From Kribbella jejuensis (GTDB lineage Bacteria > Actinomycetota > Actinomycetes > Propionibacteriales > Kribbellaceae), in contig NZ_VFMM01000004.1 of assembly GCF_006715085.1 (NCBI RefSeq), positions 434,001-498,000 on the forward strand: a stretch of DNA of 64,000 bases. The letters are read 5' to 3'. A program made the position numbers and the translations under genes. The notes under the pieces are model-generated. The model ran no database searches, was not told where the DNA came from, and was given only the letters and a program-made list of their open reading frames with translations. Numbering within the stretch: position 1 is the first letter of the stretch; the number at the start of each line of letters is the position of its first letter. Below are positions 7,738-17,145 of the stretch, piece after piece.

Positions 7738-8640
7738 ATGAGGATTGTTGAGGTTTCCGGCCTGCGGAAGGCGTACGGCGGGCGGACTGTTGTCGACGAT
7801 GTTTCGTTCAGCGTCGACGAAGGTGAGATTTTCGGGATTCTCGGGCCGAACGGCGCCGGGAAGACCACCACGGTCGAATGCGTCGAGGGGCTGCGGGTTC
7901 CGGACAGTGGCCAGGTTCGGGTCGCTGGGCTGGATCCGGTGGCCGACCATGCGGCGCTCACGCAGGTGCTCGGTGCGCAGCTCCAGGAGAGCGAGCTGCA
8001 GGCCAAGCTGACGGTCCGCGAGGCCCTCGAGTTGTACGCCGCCTTGTACCCGCACCCGGCCGACTGGCGGCCGCTTGCCGAGCGGCTCGGGCTGACGGCG
8101 CAACTGAACACGCGCTTCGGGGTGCTCAGCGGCGGTCAGAAGCAGCGGCTGTTCATCGCGCTCGCGCTGATCGGCAACCCGCGGGTCGTCGTACTCGACG
8201 AGCTGACCACCGGCCTCGACCCGCGCGCCCGCCGCGACACCTGGGAGATCGTCGAGGACGTCCGCGCCCGCGGTGTCACGATCCTCCTGGTCACGCACTT
8301 CATGGAAGAAGCGCAGCGGCTGTGCGACCGGATCGCGCTGATCGACAAGGGCCGGATCACCGCGCTCGACACGCCGCAGGGCCTGATCAGCCGTACGGCG
8401 GGAGCCACGATCATTTCGTTCACGCCGTCGTCCCCACTCGACGACGAGGACCTGGCCGGGCTGCCCGCGCTCGCGTCCGTCGAGCACAAGGACGGTCGGC
8501 TCACCCTCGGCGGCTCCGACGAGACCGTCACCGCGCTGCTGTCGCTGCTCGCCCGGCAGCGCATCACCGCCCACCAACTCCGCGTCACCGACGCCACGCT
8601 CGACGACGCTTTCCTCGACCTGACCGGAGCCGGCAAATGA
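7738..8640 (+). CDS. ABC transporter ATP-binding protein (drug/antibiotic exporter type)
   Basis: A 300-residue nucleotide-binding subunit: Walker A GPNGAGKTT (residues 36-44), Q-loop in GAQLQESEL, signature LSGGQKQR, Walker B VVVLDELTTGLDP and the H-loop THFMEEAQ. In Walker B the usual DEPT is DELT, a tolerated variant in this DrrA/CcmA-like group. The C-terminal 75 residues form the small regulatory domain typical of ABC-2 exporters. The ATG overlaps the stop of a nine-codon ORF (7712-7741), and no good Shine-Dalgarno is seen, hinting at coupled translation. It forms a membrane exporter with the next gene; the two-component pair downstream probably controls it. Confidence 0.9.
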   Translation: MRIVEVSGLRKAYGGRTVVDDVSFSVDEGEIFGILGPNGAGKTTTVECVEGLRVPDSGQVRVAGLDPVADHAALTQVLGAQLQESELQAKLTVREALELYAALYPHPADWRPLAERLGLTAQLNTRFGVLSGGQKQRLFIALALIGNPRVVVLDELTTGLDPRARRDTWEIVEDVRARGVTILLVTHFMEEAQRLCDRIALIDKGRITALDTPQGLISRTAGATIISFTPSSPLDDEDLAGLPALASVEHKDGRLTLGGSDETVTALLSLLARQRITAHQLRVTDATLDDAFLDLTGAGK

Positions 8641-9383
8641 GCACCGTTGCCCTGAGAACTGTTGTCCTGAAGACCGAAGCACGGCTGTACGTCCGCGAGT
8701 TCGGCACCTTGTTCTGGGTGCTCGGCTTCCCGCCCGTCCTGCTGGTGATCCTCGGCTCGATCCCGAGCTTCCGGCGGGTCGACGCCGGGCTCGGCGTCCG
8801 GCTGATCGACCTCTACGTACCTGTGCTGGTCATGGTCGGCCAGATCGTCGTCGGCCTGCAGGCGATGCCGCCGATCATCACCGGCTACCGCGAGCGCGGG
8901 ATCCTGCGCCGGATGTCGACGACGCCGGTCCGGCCCTCGGCGTTGCTGACCGCGCAGATGGGCCTGAACGGCGCGACCGGTCTGCTGTCGGCGCTGATCT
9001 GCCTGACGATCGGGCGGCTCGCCTTCGACGTCCAGCTGCCGCGTCAGCTCGGGGGGTATCTGTTGGCGCTGCTGCTCACCTCCGCGGCGGCGCTGGCGCT
9101 CGGCGCGCTCGTCTCGGCGCGAGCCAGGACCGCCCGGCTCGCGACCGCGTTCGGGATGGGGGTGTTCTTCCCGAGCCTGTTCTCGGCCGGACTGTGGCTG
9201 CCCGTCCAATCGATGCCGCACGTGCTGCGCGAGATCGTCGTACTCCTGCCGTTCGGTGCCGCGTCGCAGGCGTTCGATCAGGCGGCTGCCGGCCACTGGC
9301 CGGCGTGGTCACACCTTGGAGTGCTGGCCGGCTGGACGGTTGTCGCGTCGGTGGCAGCCGCGCGTTGGTTCCGCTGGGAGTAG
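8637..9383 (+). CDS. ABC-2 type transporter permease
   Basis: A 248-residue membrane protein with about six hydrophobic segments (for example LFWVLGFPPVLLVILG, LYVPVLVMVGQIVVGL and LLLTSAAALALGALV). The segment YRERGILRRMSTTPVRPSALL is the conserved cytoplasmic loop of ABC-2 permeases that contacts the ATPase. It begins in the ATGA overlap with the ATPase gene, so the two are translationally coupled partners. Substrate unknown; exporters with this layout carry drugs, peptides or lipids. Confidence 0.9.
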   Translation: MSTVALRTVVLKTEARLYVREFGTLFWVLGFPPVLLVILGSIPSFRRVDAGLGVRLIDLYVPVLVMVGQIVVGLQAMPPIITGYRERGILRRMSTTPVRPSALLTAQMGLNGATGLLSALICLTIGRLAFDVQLPRQLGGYLLALLLTSAAALALGALVSARARTARLATAFGMGVFFPSLFSAGLWLPVQSMPHVLREIVVLLPFGAASQAFDQAAAGHWPAWSHLGVLAGWTVVASVAAARWFRWE

Positions 9384-9387
9384 CTTC

Positions 9388-10635
9388 GTGCAGACTGTGC
9401 AGGTGACCACGGCCGACAGCGATCTCGATCGGCGCCAGGCGGCCTTCCAGCGCTGGGCGCCGTACTTCCTGCTCGGCCTCGGCACCCTGCTGGCGCTCGC
9501 CACCTCCGGCAGCCTGACTCCGTTGGCCCGCGACCAGCAGATCGGTCTCGCGCTGGTGGCGGCCGCACTGGTCATGCAGGTGTGGTGGACCTGGAGCGGC
9601 CGCATGCACCGCGGTCCGAACGCCGTCTCGGTCACGTTCTACGTACTTCGCTTCGCCATCGCCTGCGTGCTGACCATGCTCAACGGCTTCTTCGCGTTCT
9701 ACGTGGTCGCCGGGTACTACGACGCCGACGAGATGATCCCCGGCCGCAAGCGGCAACGGCTCGCGCTGTTCGCCTGTACGCTCCCGGTCGCGGGCGCGCA
9801 GACCGGCCACTGGCCCCCGCACGGTTCGATGTGGCTCGCCTTCATCGGGCTCGTGATCGCGAACAACGTGCTGCTGACCGTCCTCAAGCACCTCACCGAA
9901 CAGCAGGAGGCGCGGTCCCAGTCGCGCGCCGACACCATCGCCCAACTCCAACAGGCCCAGGAGGAGAACGCCGCCCTGCAGGCGCAACTGCTCGTCCAGG
10001 CCCGCGAAGCCGGGATCGCCGACGAGCGCCGCCGGCTCGCCGCGGAGATCCACGACACGATCGCGCAGGGCCTGACCGGGATCATCGCCCAGCTGCAGGT
10101 GGTCTCGAACACCTCCGACCCGGCAGTGATCCACGATCACGTCGGCCGTGCGAGCGAGCTGGCCCGGCACAGCCTCGGCGAGGCGCGCCGGTCGGTACAG
10201 AATCTCGCGCCGTCCGGCCTGTCGTCCGACGGTCTGCCCGAGGCGCTCCGCAAGCTCGTCGGCCAGTGGTCCGAACGGACCGGCATCCCCGCCGAGTTCA
10301 CCCTGACCGGTACGGCGCAGCACCTGCACGGCGAGTTCTCCGCGACCCTGCTGCGGATCACCCAGGAGGCGCTCGCGAACGTCTCGAAACACGCCGCCGC
10401 GACCCGCGTCGGCGTGACGCTGAGCTTCATGGACGACGAGGTGACGGTGGACATCCGCGACGACGGCAAGGGCTTCGACCCGCTGGCGCTGCCGGCCCGG
10501 TCGGGCACCGGCGGCTTCGGCCTGGACGGCATGCGGGCCCGTGCCGAACGGATCGCCGGCGCGCTGACGGTCGAGTCCGAACCGGGTTTCGGTACGGCGA
10601 TCTCGGCTCACGTACCGTTGGTGCTCCATGCCTGA
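9388..10635 (+). CDS. Sensor histidine kinase, NarL/DesK-type
   Basis: A 415-residue kinase. The N-terminal 165 residues hold four to five membrane segments with very short loops, so it probably senses in or at the membrane. A coiled coil (EEARSQSRADTIAQLQQAQ region) leads to the HisKA_3 box ERRRLAAEIHDTIAQGL with the phospho-His at residue 222. The HATPase domain shows the N box in QEALANVSKHA, the G1 box DIRDDGKGF and the G2 box GTGGFGLDGM. GTG at 9388 was chosen because GGGAG lies eight bases upstream; GTG at 9403 is an alternative. It follows the ABC exporter by four bases and overlaps its regulator, so one operon. The trigger is unknown, probably a compound the exporter removes. Confidence 0.88.
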   Translation: MQTVQVTTADSDLDRRQAAFQRWAPYFLLGLGTLLALATSGSLTPLARDQQIGLALVAAALVMQVWWTWSGRMHRGPNAVSVTFYVLRFAIACVLTMLNGFFAFYVVAGYYDADEMIPGRKRQRLALFACTLPVAGAQTGHWPPHGSMWLAFIGLVIANNVLLTVLKHLTEQQEARSQSRADTIAQLQQAQEENAALQAQLLVQAREAGIADERRRLAAEIHDTIAQGLTGIIAQLQVVSNTSDPAVIHDHVGRASELARHSLGEARRSVQNLAPSGLSSDGLPEALRKLVGQWSERTGIPAEFTLTGTAQHLHGEFSATLLRITQEALANVSKHAAATRVGVTLSFMDDEVTVDIRDDGKGFDPLALPARSGTGGFGLDGMRARAERIAGALTVESEPGFGTAISAHVPLVLHA

Positions 10636-11272
10636 GAACATGCCTGAGATCACGTTGCTCCTCGTCGACGATCATCCCGTCGTGCGCAACGGGCTGCGCG
10701 GAATGTTCGAGGCGGCACCGGGTTTCACCGTGCTCGGGGAAGCGCCGGACGGCGTCCGAGCGGTCGAACTCGCCACCGAGCTCGAGCCCGACGTGATCCT
10801 GATGGACCTGCGGATGCCGGGTGGTGGCGGACTGGACGCGATCACCGAGCTGACCCGCCGCGGGATCCGGTCCAAGGTGCTGGTGCTGACCACGTGGGAC
10901 ACCGACACCGACACGCTGCCCGCGATCGAGGCCGGCGCCACCGGGTACCTGCTCAAGGACGCGCCACAGGAAGAGCTGTTCAACGCGGTCCGCCAGGCGG
11001 CGGAAGGCCGTACCGTGCTCTCCCCCGCGGTCGCGTCCCGACTCGTCACCGCCGTCCGCAACCCCGCTCCGGCACCGCTGGCCGCACGCGAACGCCAGGT
11101 CCTCGAACTGGTCGCGAAAGGTACGTCGAACCGCGACATCGCCCGCGAACTGTTCATCAGCGAGGCGACCGTGAAGACCCACCTGAGTCACGTCTTCACC
11201 AAGCTCGGCGTCACCGATCGCGCGGCCGCGGTGGCCAAGGGATACGACCAGGGCATCCTCGGCCGCGACTGA
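10628..11272 (+). CDS. LuxR/NarL family response regulator
   Basis: A 214-residue regulator. Receiver domain: acidic pocket VDDHP, phosphorylated Asp60 in ILMDLRMPGGGG, switch Thr in VLTTWDTD and conserved Lys in LLKDAP. After a Pro/Ala linker the C-terminal HTH shows LAARERQVLELVAKGTSN and ISEATVKTHLSHVFTKLGV, a complete LuxR domain. It overlaps the kinase gene by eight bases and is the partner of that kinase. By analogy with such exporter-linked systems it likely activates its own operon. Confidence 0.92.
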   Translation: MPENMPEITLLLVDDHPVVRNGLRGMFEAAPGFTVLGEAPDGVRAVELATELEPDVILMDLRMPGGGGLDAITELTRRGIRSKVLVLTTWDTDTDTLPAIEAGATGYLLKDAPQEELFNAVRQAAEGRTVLSPAVASRLVTAVRNPAPAPLAARERQVLELVAKGTSNRDIARELFISEATVKTHLSHVFTKLGVTDRAAAVAKGYDQGILGRD

Positions 11273-11311
11273 GAATTCGCTCAGGGGCTGGTCGGGTCCG
11301 GCTTCTGGGCA

Positions 11312-11449
11312 TAGCCTCGGCTCAGGCAGGTGCCGAGGGGGTGCCGGCCGTACGCCGGTCCGGGGGGATTCGGTCATCTTTGGGGGGTCGCCTGACGTCC
11401 CATGCTGCCTCCTGCCGGGACGGCGTTCCGTCTCACTGGAGGCCCGTGC
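11312..11449 (+). promoter_or_regulatory. Candidate promoter and hairpin-containing leader of the subtilase gene
   Basis: TAGCCT at 11312-11317 is a possible -10. Downstream the leader can form CTCGGC/GCCGAG and CCGGC/GCCGG stems. The first stem starts at the putative transcription start. No known riboswitch was recognised. Confidence 0.35.
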
Positions 11450-14400
11450 ATGAGGTCACCGATTCACCGACGCAGTTCTCGCCGTACCGCCATGGCCGGA
11501 GTGTCCGCCGGTCTGCTGGTCGCCGCCCTGCTGCCCGCACTGAGCGCGGCAGCCGCCGACCCGTCCCCCATCGCGCCGAACGGCCGGCCCTGGACCGCGA
11601 CCCCGGTGAAGCTCACCGGCACGGTGAACGGCGCGAAGTCGCCGAGCGGTCAGCTCGCGAAGAGCGACCCCGCGCTCGTGAACAGCACGTCCGGCAAGCA
11701 GGTCCGGGTCGTGGTGAAGCTCGACTACGACTCGCTCGCGGCGTACCGCGGTGGGCTGAAAGGCCTTCCTGGCACCAGCCCGGCGGTCACCGGCAAGCAC
11801 CTCGACCTGAAGAGCGCGAACGCGACGAAGTACCTGAAGCATGTCGGTTCGCTCGAGAACGACTTCCTGTCCGCGCTGCAGTCGAAGGTGCCGAGCGCCA
11901 AGGCCGGCCAGCGGTTGCGGACGGTGTACGGCGGGATCGCGGTCAGTCTACCCGCGAACAAGGCTCGTGACCTGCTGAAGCTGCCCGGGGTGGCCGCTGT
12001 ACAGCAGGACAACCTGGAGCACCTGCTGACCGATTCCAGCGGCAGCTTCATCGGCGCTCCGACGATCTACAACCAGCTCGGCGGTTCCGCGAGCTCGGGC
12101 AAGGGCGTCATCGTCGGCGTCCTGGACAGCGGTGTCTGGCCGGAACACCCGTCGTTCCGGGACCCGGGTGGTCTGCCGGCGCCGGCCGCAAAGGCCGACG
12201 GCACACCGCGGACGTGCAACTTCGGCGACAACCCGCTGACACCGGCGACCGACGTCTTCGTCTGCAACAACAAGCTGATCGGCGGACAGCCGTTCCTGGC
12301 CACGTACAACGCGGTGGTCGGCGGCGAGGTGTACCCGGACTCGGCGCGCGACTCCGACGGTCACGGTACGCACACCGCCTCTACGTCGGCGGGCGACGCG
12401 GTCGACCACGCCAACCCGCTGGGCATCGACCGCGGGTCGATCCTCGGGATCGCACCGGCCGCGGAAGTCTCGGTCTACAAGGTCTGCGGCGCTCAAGGTT
12501 GCTACCAGAGCGACTCGGTCCAGGCCGTCGCGCAGGCGATCCTGGACGGCGTCCGGGTGATCAACTTCTCGATCTCCGGCGGCAGCGACCCGTACAGCGA
12601 CCCGGTCGAGCTCGCGTTCCTGGACGCGTACGCGGCCGGCGTGTTCGTCGCCGCGTCGGCCGGCAACTCCGGCCCGGGCGCCGGTACGACGGACCACCGC
12701 AGCCCGTGGGTGACCACGGTCGCGGCGTCGACGCAGAGCCGGACGTTCCGCTCGACGGTGACGTTGTCCGGCGGCGGCGCGACCGCCACCGTGTCGGGCG
12801 CGTCGATCACCGGCGGCGTCGAGGCGCATCCGATGGTGCTCGCGTCGGCTCCGCCGTACAGCAACGCCGCATGTACCACCCCGGCGCCGCCCGGGATCTT
12901 CGTCGGCAAGATCGTGCTCTGCCAGTTCAGCTCCGGCCGGGTGCTCAAGGGCTTCAACGTCCGGCAGGGCGGCGCGGCCGGCATGCTGATGTACAACTCC
13001 GCGCCGTTCGACGTGTTCACGGACAACCACTGGCTGCCCGCAGTACAGCTGGAGAAGCCCGACTCCGACACGCTGCTCGCGTTCCTCGCGGCGCATCCGG
13101 GTGCGACGGCGTCGTTCACCCAAGGCACCAAGACCACCTGGCAGGGCGACGTGATGACGTACTTCTCCTCGCGCGGCCCCGGTGGTGACTTCCTCAAGCC
13201 CGACGTCACCGCGCCCGGTCTGCAGATCATGGCCGGCGAAACACCGACGCCGGACTCCCCGGCGGCCGGCCCGCCCGGGAACCTCTACCAGGTGATCGCC
13301 GGTACGTCGATGTCGTCGCCGCACGTGGCCGGCTCGGCCGCGCTGATCTTCGCCCTGCACCCGACGTGGACGCCGGGCCAGGTCAAGTCCGCGCTCGAGA
13401 CGACCGCGAAGACGGCCGTGACGAAACCGGACCGGGTCACCCCGGCCGACCCGTTCGACGACGGCGGCGGGCGGATCGACCTGACCAAGGCCGGCGACCC
13501 CGGTCTGACGATGGACGAGACGGCGGCGAACTACGCGGCCTCGGCCACCGACGCGCTGGACCGGATCGACCTGAACCTGCCGTCGGTGAACGCGCCGACG
13601 ATGCCGGGCCTGATCACCGCGGAGCGGACGGTCAAGAACGTCACCAACCAGACCCTGACGTTCAAGGCCGGGGGTACGACGGTCAAGGGCGCGAGCATCA
13701 CCGTGCTGCCGCCGGCGTTCCAGGTGAAGCCCGGTCGGACGCAGAAGCTGACGATCGCGATCACCGCACCCGATCTGCCCAACGGTCAGTACTTCGGTCA
13801 GGTCAACCTCACGCAGGTCGGCGGCAGCCGGGCCCTGCACCTGCCGGTCGCGTTCTTCCGCCAGCAGGGCATCGTGCCGGTCAGCCAGACCTGTACACCG
13901 TCCACGATCGCGCGGAACACCGGACAGTCGACCTGCACCGTGAACGTGCAGAACAACAGCCTGCAGACCACGAACGTAACGGCAGCGAGCACGCTCAGCT
14001 CGCAACTGCGGCTGAACGGCGTGACCGGTGCGACCAAGCTCGGTAGCCAGATCGCCACCACGACGGCAACGCTGGCCGGGCGTCAGCCGGACAAGCCGGT
14101 CGTCGGGCCGGGTGCGACGCCGGCGGGTTACCTCCCGCTCGACGACTTCGGCATCACGCCGACACCCATCGGTGACGAGCAGGCGCTGAACTTCAACGTC
14201 CCGTCGTACGTCTATGCCGGCCAGACGTACACCTCGATCGGTGTGGTCTCCGACGGCTACACGGTCGCCGGCGGTACGGCGTCCGCGGCCGACGTCCAGC
14301 CGACGCCGCAGAACCTGCCGGATCCGGCCAAGCCGAACAACGTGCTCGCGCCGTTCTGGACCGACCTCGACGGCACCGGTACACCGGGTGTCCAGGTCGC

Positions 14401-14800
14401 GAACCTGACCGACGGTGTGAACTCGTGGCTGGTGATCGAATGGAAGGTGAACGTGTACGGCACCACCAGCGGGCGGGTGTTCCAGCAGTGGATCGGCGAG
14501 AACGGTACGGAGGACATCTCGTTCACCTACGACCCGGGCAACCTGCCGGCTGCTCCACCGGCCGGCTACGGGCTGACGGTCGGCGCCGAGAACCTCGACG
14601 GTACGGCGGGCAGCCAGCTCGCCGGTCCCCCGACCGAGGACCTCGTCGTCAAGTCGACGCCGGGCGCACCCGGCGGGACGCTGACGTACTCGATGAACAT
14701 CAAGGGCGTCCAGACCGGTACCGGAACAGTCACCACCGGCACGTCCACGCCACTGGTCAAGGGCGTCACGATCAAGGTCGACAAGATCCTCGTGAACTGA
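11450..14800 (+). CDS. Secreted S8 subtilisin-like protease with PA insert
   Basis: A 1116-residue exported enzyme. The ATG at 11450 has GGAGG seven bases upstream and starts an Arg-rich signal peptide whose core is AGVSAGLLVAALLPALSAA. An inhibitor_I9-like propeptide region follows (about residues 60-190). The catalytic triad is Asp226 (VLDSGVWP), His305 (DGHGTHTAS) and Ser620 (GTSMSSPHVAG). A PA domain is inserted between His and Ser (around GKIVLCQF and GGAAGMLMYN), and an Fn3-like domain plus a beta-rich C-terminal region of about 250 residues complete it, the layout of plant-type (cucumisin-like) subtilases. It probably degrades proteins outside the cell. Length is near the usual 1000-1100. 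Confidence 0.93.
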   Translation: MRSPIHRRSSRRTAMAGVSAGLLVAALLPALSAAAADPSPIAPNGRPWTATPVKLTGTVNGAKSPSGQLAKSDPALVNSTSGKQVRVVVKLDYDSLAAYRGGLKGLPGTSPAVTGKHLDLKSANATKYLKHVGSLENDFLSALQSKVPSAKAGQRLRTVYGGIAVSLPANKARDLLKLPGVAAVQQDNLEHLLTDSSGSFIGAPTIYNQLGGSASSGKGVIVGVLDSGVWPEHPSFRDPGGLPAPAAKADGTPRTCNFGDNPLTPATDVFVCNNKLIGGQPFLATYNAVVGGEVYPDSARDSDGHGTHTASTSAGDAVDHANPLGIDRGSILGIAPAAEVSVYKVCGAQGCYQSDSVQAVAQAILDGVRVINFSISGGSDPYSDPVELAFLDAYAAGVFVAASAGNSGPGAGTTDHRSPWVTTVAASTQSRTFRSTVTLSGGGATATVSGASITGGVEAHPMVLASAPPYSNAACTTPAPPGIFVGKIVLCQFSSGRVLKGFNVRQGGAAGMLMYNSAPFDVFTDNHWLPAVQLEKPDSDTLLAFLAAHPGATASFTQGTKTTWQGDVMTYFSSRGPGGDFLKPDVTAPGLQIMAGETPTPDSPAAGPPGNLYQVIAGTSMSSPHVAGSAALIFALHPTWTPGQVKSALETTAKTAVTKPDRVTPADPFDDGGGRIDLTKAGDPGLTMDETAANYAASATDALDRIDLNLPSVNAPTMPGLITAERTVKNVTNQTLTFKAGGTTVKGASITVLPPAFQVKPGRTQKLTIAITAPDLPNGQYFGQVNLTQVGGSRALHLPVAFFRQQGIVPVSQTCTPSTIARNTGQSTCTVNVQNNSLQTTNVTAASTLSSQLRLNGVTGATKLGSQIATTTATLAGRQPDKPVVGPGATPAGYLPLDDFGITPTPIGDEQALNFNVPSYVYAGQTYTSIGVVSDGYTVAGGTASAADVQPTPQNLPDPAKPNNVLAPFWTDLDGTGTPGVQVANLTDGVNSWLVIEWKVNVYGTTSGRVFQQWIGENGTEDISFTYDPGNLPAAPPAGYGLTVGAENLDGTAGSQLAGPPTEDLVVKSTPGAPGGTLTYSMNIKGVQTGTGTVTTGTSTPLVKGVTIKVDKILVN

Positions 14801-14836
14801 CACCCCCAGGGGGTTAGCCAGGGGTACCGGCTCGGT

Positions 14837-15235
14837 ATGAAGGCAACCCCGAAACCATCCGCGGTCCGCTCCGTCCGTCCACCGGCGGGCGCGAGCGGGC
14901 CCTTCGTCTGCAGCTGGAGCGCGGTCGGCGACTGCGCCATCGTCCGGATCGCCGGTGCGATCGACATCGGCACGCTGCCAACGCTCGCCGACGAGCTGCG
15001 CTACGTGATCACCACCAAGCTGCCCCGGCTGGTCGTCGACCTGCGCCGGGTCAGCCGGATGGAAGCGGCAGCACTCGACGTCCTCGCCGACGCCCACGAC
15101 CTAGCGGTCGAGAACGGCGGCTGGCTCCGCACCTCCGGCGCCAACCAGTGGCTCCCCGACCTGATGCGCAACACCCGCCAGATCGCCCACTACCCCAACC
15201 TCGCCGACGCCCTCCCGGCCTACCGCCGCAGCTGA
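14837..15235 (+). CDS. STAS-domain protein (anti-sigma-factor-antagonist-like) lacking the phospho-serine
   Basis: A 132-residue protein: about 25 flexible residues and then a STAS fold with VRIAGAIDIGTLPTLADELRY and LVVDLRRVSRMEAAALDVL. In SpoIIAA/RsbV-type antagonists the start of the second helix reads DSSG or DSTG, with a Ser or Thr that the anti-sigma kinase phosphorylates; here it reads EAAA, so that residue is missing. The protein may be a constitutively active antagonist or serve in another STAS complex. It sits 36 bases after the protease gene and directly abuts the convergent sugar-transport operon. Confidence 0.82.
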   Translation: MKATPKPSAVRSVRPPAGASGPFVCSWSAVGDCAIVRIAGAIDIGTLPTLADELRYVITTKLPRLVVDLRRVSRMEAAALDVLADAHDLAVENGGWLRTSGANQWLPDLMRNTRQIAHYPNLADALPAYRRS

Positions 15236-16108
15236 TCACTTACCACCGGTGAAGGTGATGCCATCGGTGAGCTGCTTCTGGGCGGCGAAGAAGATCAGCA
15301 CGCACGGGATCGTGATCAGCACCGACGTTGCCATCAGCAGCGGAGTGTCGGTGCCGTTGACGGACTGGAAGCCCGCCAGGGCCAGTGGGAGGGTCTTCCA
15401 CTGGTCCGAGTTGATGTAGATGGCCGGGCCGAGGAAGTTGTTCCAGTAGCCCATGAAGAGCAGGATCGACACCGCGACCACGGCAGGCCGAGCGAGCGGC
15501 AGGTAGACGAGCAGGAACATCTTGAACCAGCCGCAGCCGTCGACCACGGCCGCGTCGGCGAGTTCGCCGGGCATCCGGGCGAAGAACTGGCGGAACAGGA
15601 AGATGTAGAACGGCGACCCGAAGAACGCCGGCAGGATCAGTGGGTAGAGCGTGTCGACCATGCCGAAGTTGTTGAACAGCATGAACTGCGGCACCATCGT
15701 CACCTCCCCCGGCAGCAGCATGGTCGCCAGTACGACGGCGAACAGCACCCCGGCGAACCGCACCTGCAGCCGGGCGAACGCGAAGCCGGCCAGCGAACAC
15801 GAGAACACCGTGCCGGCGATCGGGATCAGCGTGGTCAGCACCGAGTTGAGTGCGTAGCGCCAGAACGGGAACGATGTGACCGCCCGCCGGTAGTTGTCCC
15901 ACAGGAACTCGTGCGGTACGACGCTCGCCCCCGAACTGCCGACACCCGCGAGCGAACGCAGCGAGGTCGCGAGCATCCACAGGAACGGGTACACGAAGAC
16001 GAGCGACCCCAGCGCGAGCACGACGTACAGCACGACCGTCAGCGTGAGGTTGCGGCGCCAGAACGGGCGGTCGGCCCGCAGTACCAAGGGTTCGGCCACG
16101 GCGGTCAT
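15236..16108 (-). CDS. Carbohydrate ABC transporter permease, MalG type
   Basis: A 290-residue inner-membrane subunit with six transmembrane segments. The EAA loop that docks on the ATPase is seen as ADAAVVDGCGWFKMFLLVYL followed by PLARPA. Start ATG at 16108 overlaps the stop of the other permease gene (ATGA). It is the last gene of the sugar uptake operon, which codes no ATP-binding subunit; such importers in actinomycetes borrow a shared MsiK-type ATPase encoded elsewhere. Confidence 0.92.
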   Translation of the reverse strand: MTAVAEPLVLRADRPFWRRNLTLTVVLYVVLALGSLVFVYPFLWMLATSLRSLAGVGSSGASVVPHEFLWDNYRRAVTSFPFWRYALNSVLTTLIPIAGTVFSCSLAGFAFARLQVRFAGVLFAVVLATMLLPGEVTMVPQFMLFNNFGMVDTLYPLILPAFFGSPFYIFLFRQFFARMPGELADAAVVDGCGWFKMFLLVYLPLARPAVVAVSILLFMGYWNNFLGPAIYINSDQWKTLPLALAGFQSVNGTDTPLLMATSVLITIPCVLIFFAAQKQLTDGITFTGGK

Positions 16109-17145
16109 CGGCGTCTCCGCTTCCTCGACAGCTCGGTCTCGTAGTACACGGCGAACGCGCTCCCGCGCAGAGTGACCGCGGTCAGCGCCAGGATCACCAC
16201 GAACAGGATCCAGGCGAGCGCGGACGCGTATCCCATCCGGAAGTTCTGGAACGCGTTGTCGTACAGGTAGTAGACGAAGAACAACAGCGAGTCCTTCGGG
16301 CCGCCGTTCGCGATGAATCCCTGGGTGAAGATCTGCAGCGAACCGATGATGCCGGTCAGCGCGTTGAACAGGATGATCGGCGACATCTGCGGCAGCGTCA
16401 GATGCCAGAACTGGCGTACCGCTCCGGCGCCGTCGAGGGCGGCCGCCTCGTACAGGTTGGACGGCACGTCCTTCAGCCCGGCCAGATAGATCACCATCGC
16501 GCCGCCGATGGTCCACAGACTCATCAGGATCACCGTCGGCAGCGCCCATCCCGCGTCGTTGAACCAGCCCGGCCCGGCGATCCCGAAGCGACCGAGTACG
16601 TCGTTCATCAGGCCGTACTGCGGGTTGAACACCCACAGGAACAGGACCATCTGCGCGACACCGGACACCAGCGACGGCAGGTACCAGATCGTCCGGAAGA
16701 GCCGCATTCCCGGCAGGTCGGTGTTCAGCAACAGCGCGACCAGGAAGGCCAGTACGGTCTGCAGCGGCACGCTGACCACGGCGTACAGCAGCGTCACCTT
16801 GAGCGCCTGCGCGACCTTAGGGTCCTGGAATGCCTCCGTGTAATTGGCGAGCCCAACAAATCTCGGCGGCGTGATGAGGTCCCAGGACGTCAGGCTGACG
16901 TAGATCGAGGACGCTATCGGACCGATCGTGAACAGGCAGAACCCGATCAGCCACGGCGAGACGAACAGCCAGAACGCGATCGTCTTGTCGGCCCGCGGCC
17001 ACTTCCGCCGCGCCAGGTACGCCGCAAGCGCGATGACGGCGTACAGGCCGATCAGCAGAAGCAGGAACGGGACGAGCGGGACCAGGGCGTTCGGGACGCC
17101 CCAGTCCTGGGCGAGACTCCGGATCCAGCCGACAGTGGGATTCAC
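16105..17145 (-). CDS. Carbohydrate ABC transporter permease, MalF type
   Basis: A 346-residue membrane subunit with six to seven transmembrane segments. The EAA loop is present as YEAAALDGAGAVRQFWHLTL followed by PQMSP. The GTG at 17145 overlaps the TGA of the binding-protein gene (GTGA); a frame extension to 17166 lies inside that gene and is less likely. It pairs with the MalG-type permease. Expression should follow the LacI-type operators at 19649-19722. Confidence 0.92.
   Translation of the reverse strand: MNPTVGWIRSLAQDWGVPNALVPLVPFLLLLIGLYAVIALAAYLARRKWPRADKTIAFWLFVSPWLIGFCLFTIGPIASSIYVSLTSWDLITPPRFVGLANYTEAFQDPKVAQALKVTLLYAVVSVPLQTVLAFLVALLLNTDLPGMRLFRTIWYLPSLVSGVAQMVLFLWVFNPQYGLMNDVLGRFGIAGPGWFNDAGWALPTVILMSLWTIGGAMVIYLAGLKDVPSNLYEAAALDGAGAVRQFWHLTLPQMSPIILFNALTGIIGSLQIFTQGFIANGGPKDSLLFFVYYLYDNAFQNFRMGYASALAWILFVVILALTAVTLRGSAFAVYYETELSRKRRRR

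Noticed and set aside
11948..15097. Open frame of 1049 codons on the minus strand across the subtilase gene
   Set aside because: It mirrors the high-GC third-position bias of the plus-strand gene, is Arg/Gly-rich with no domains, and overlaps a gene with a full catalytic triad.
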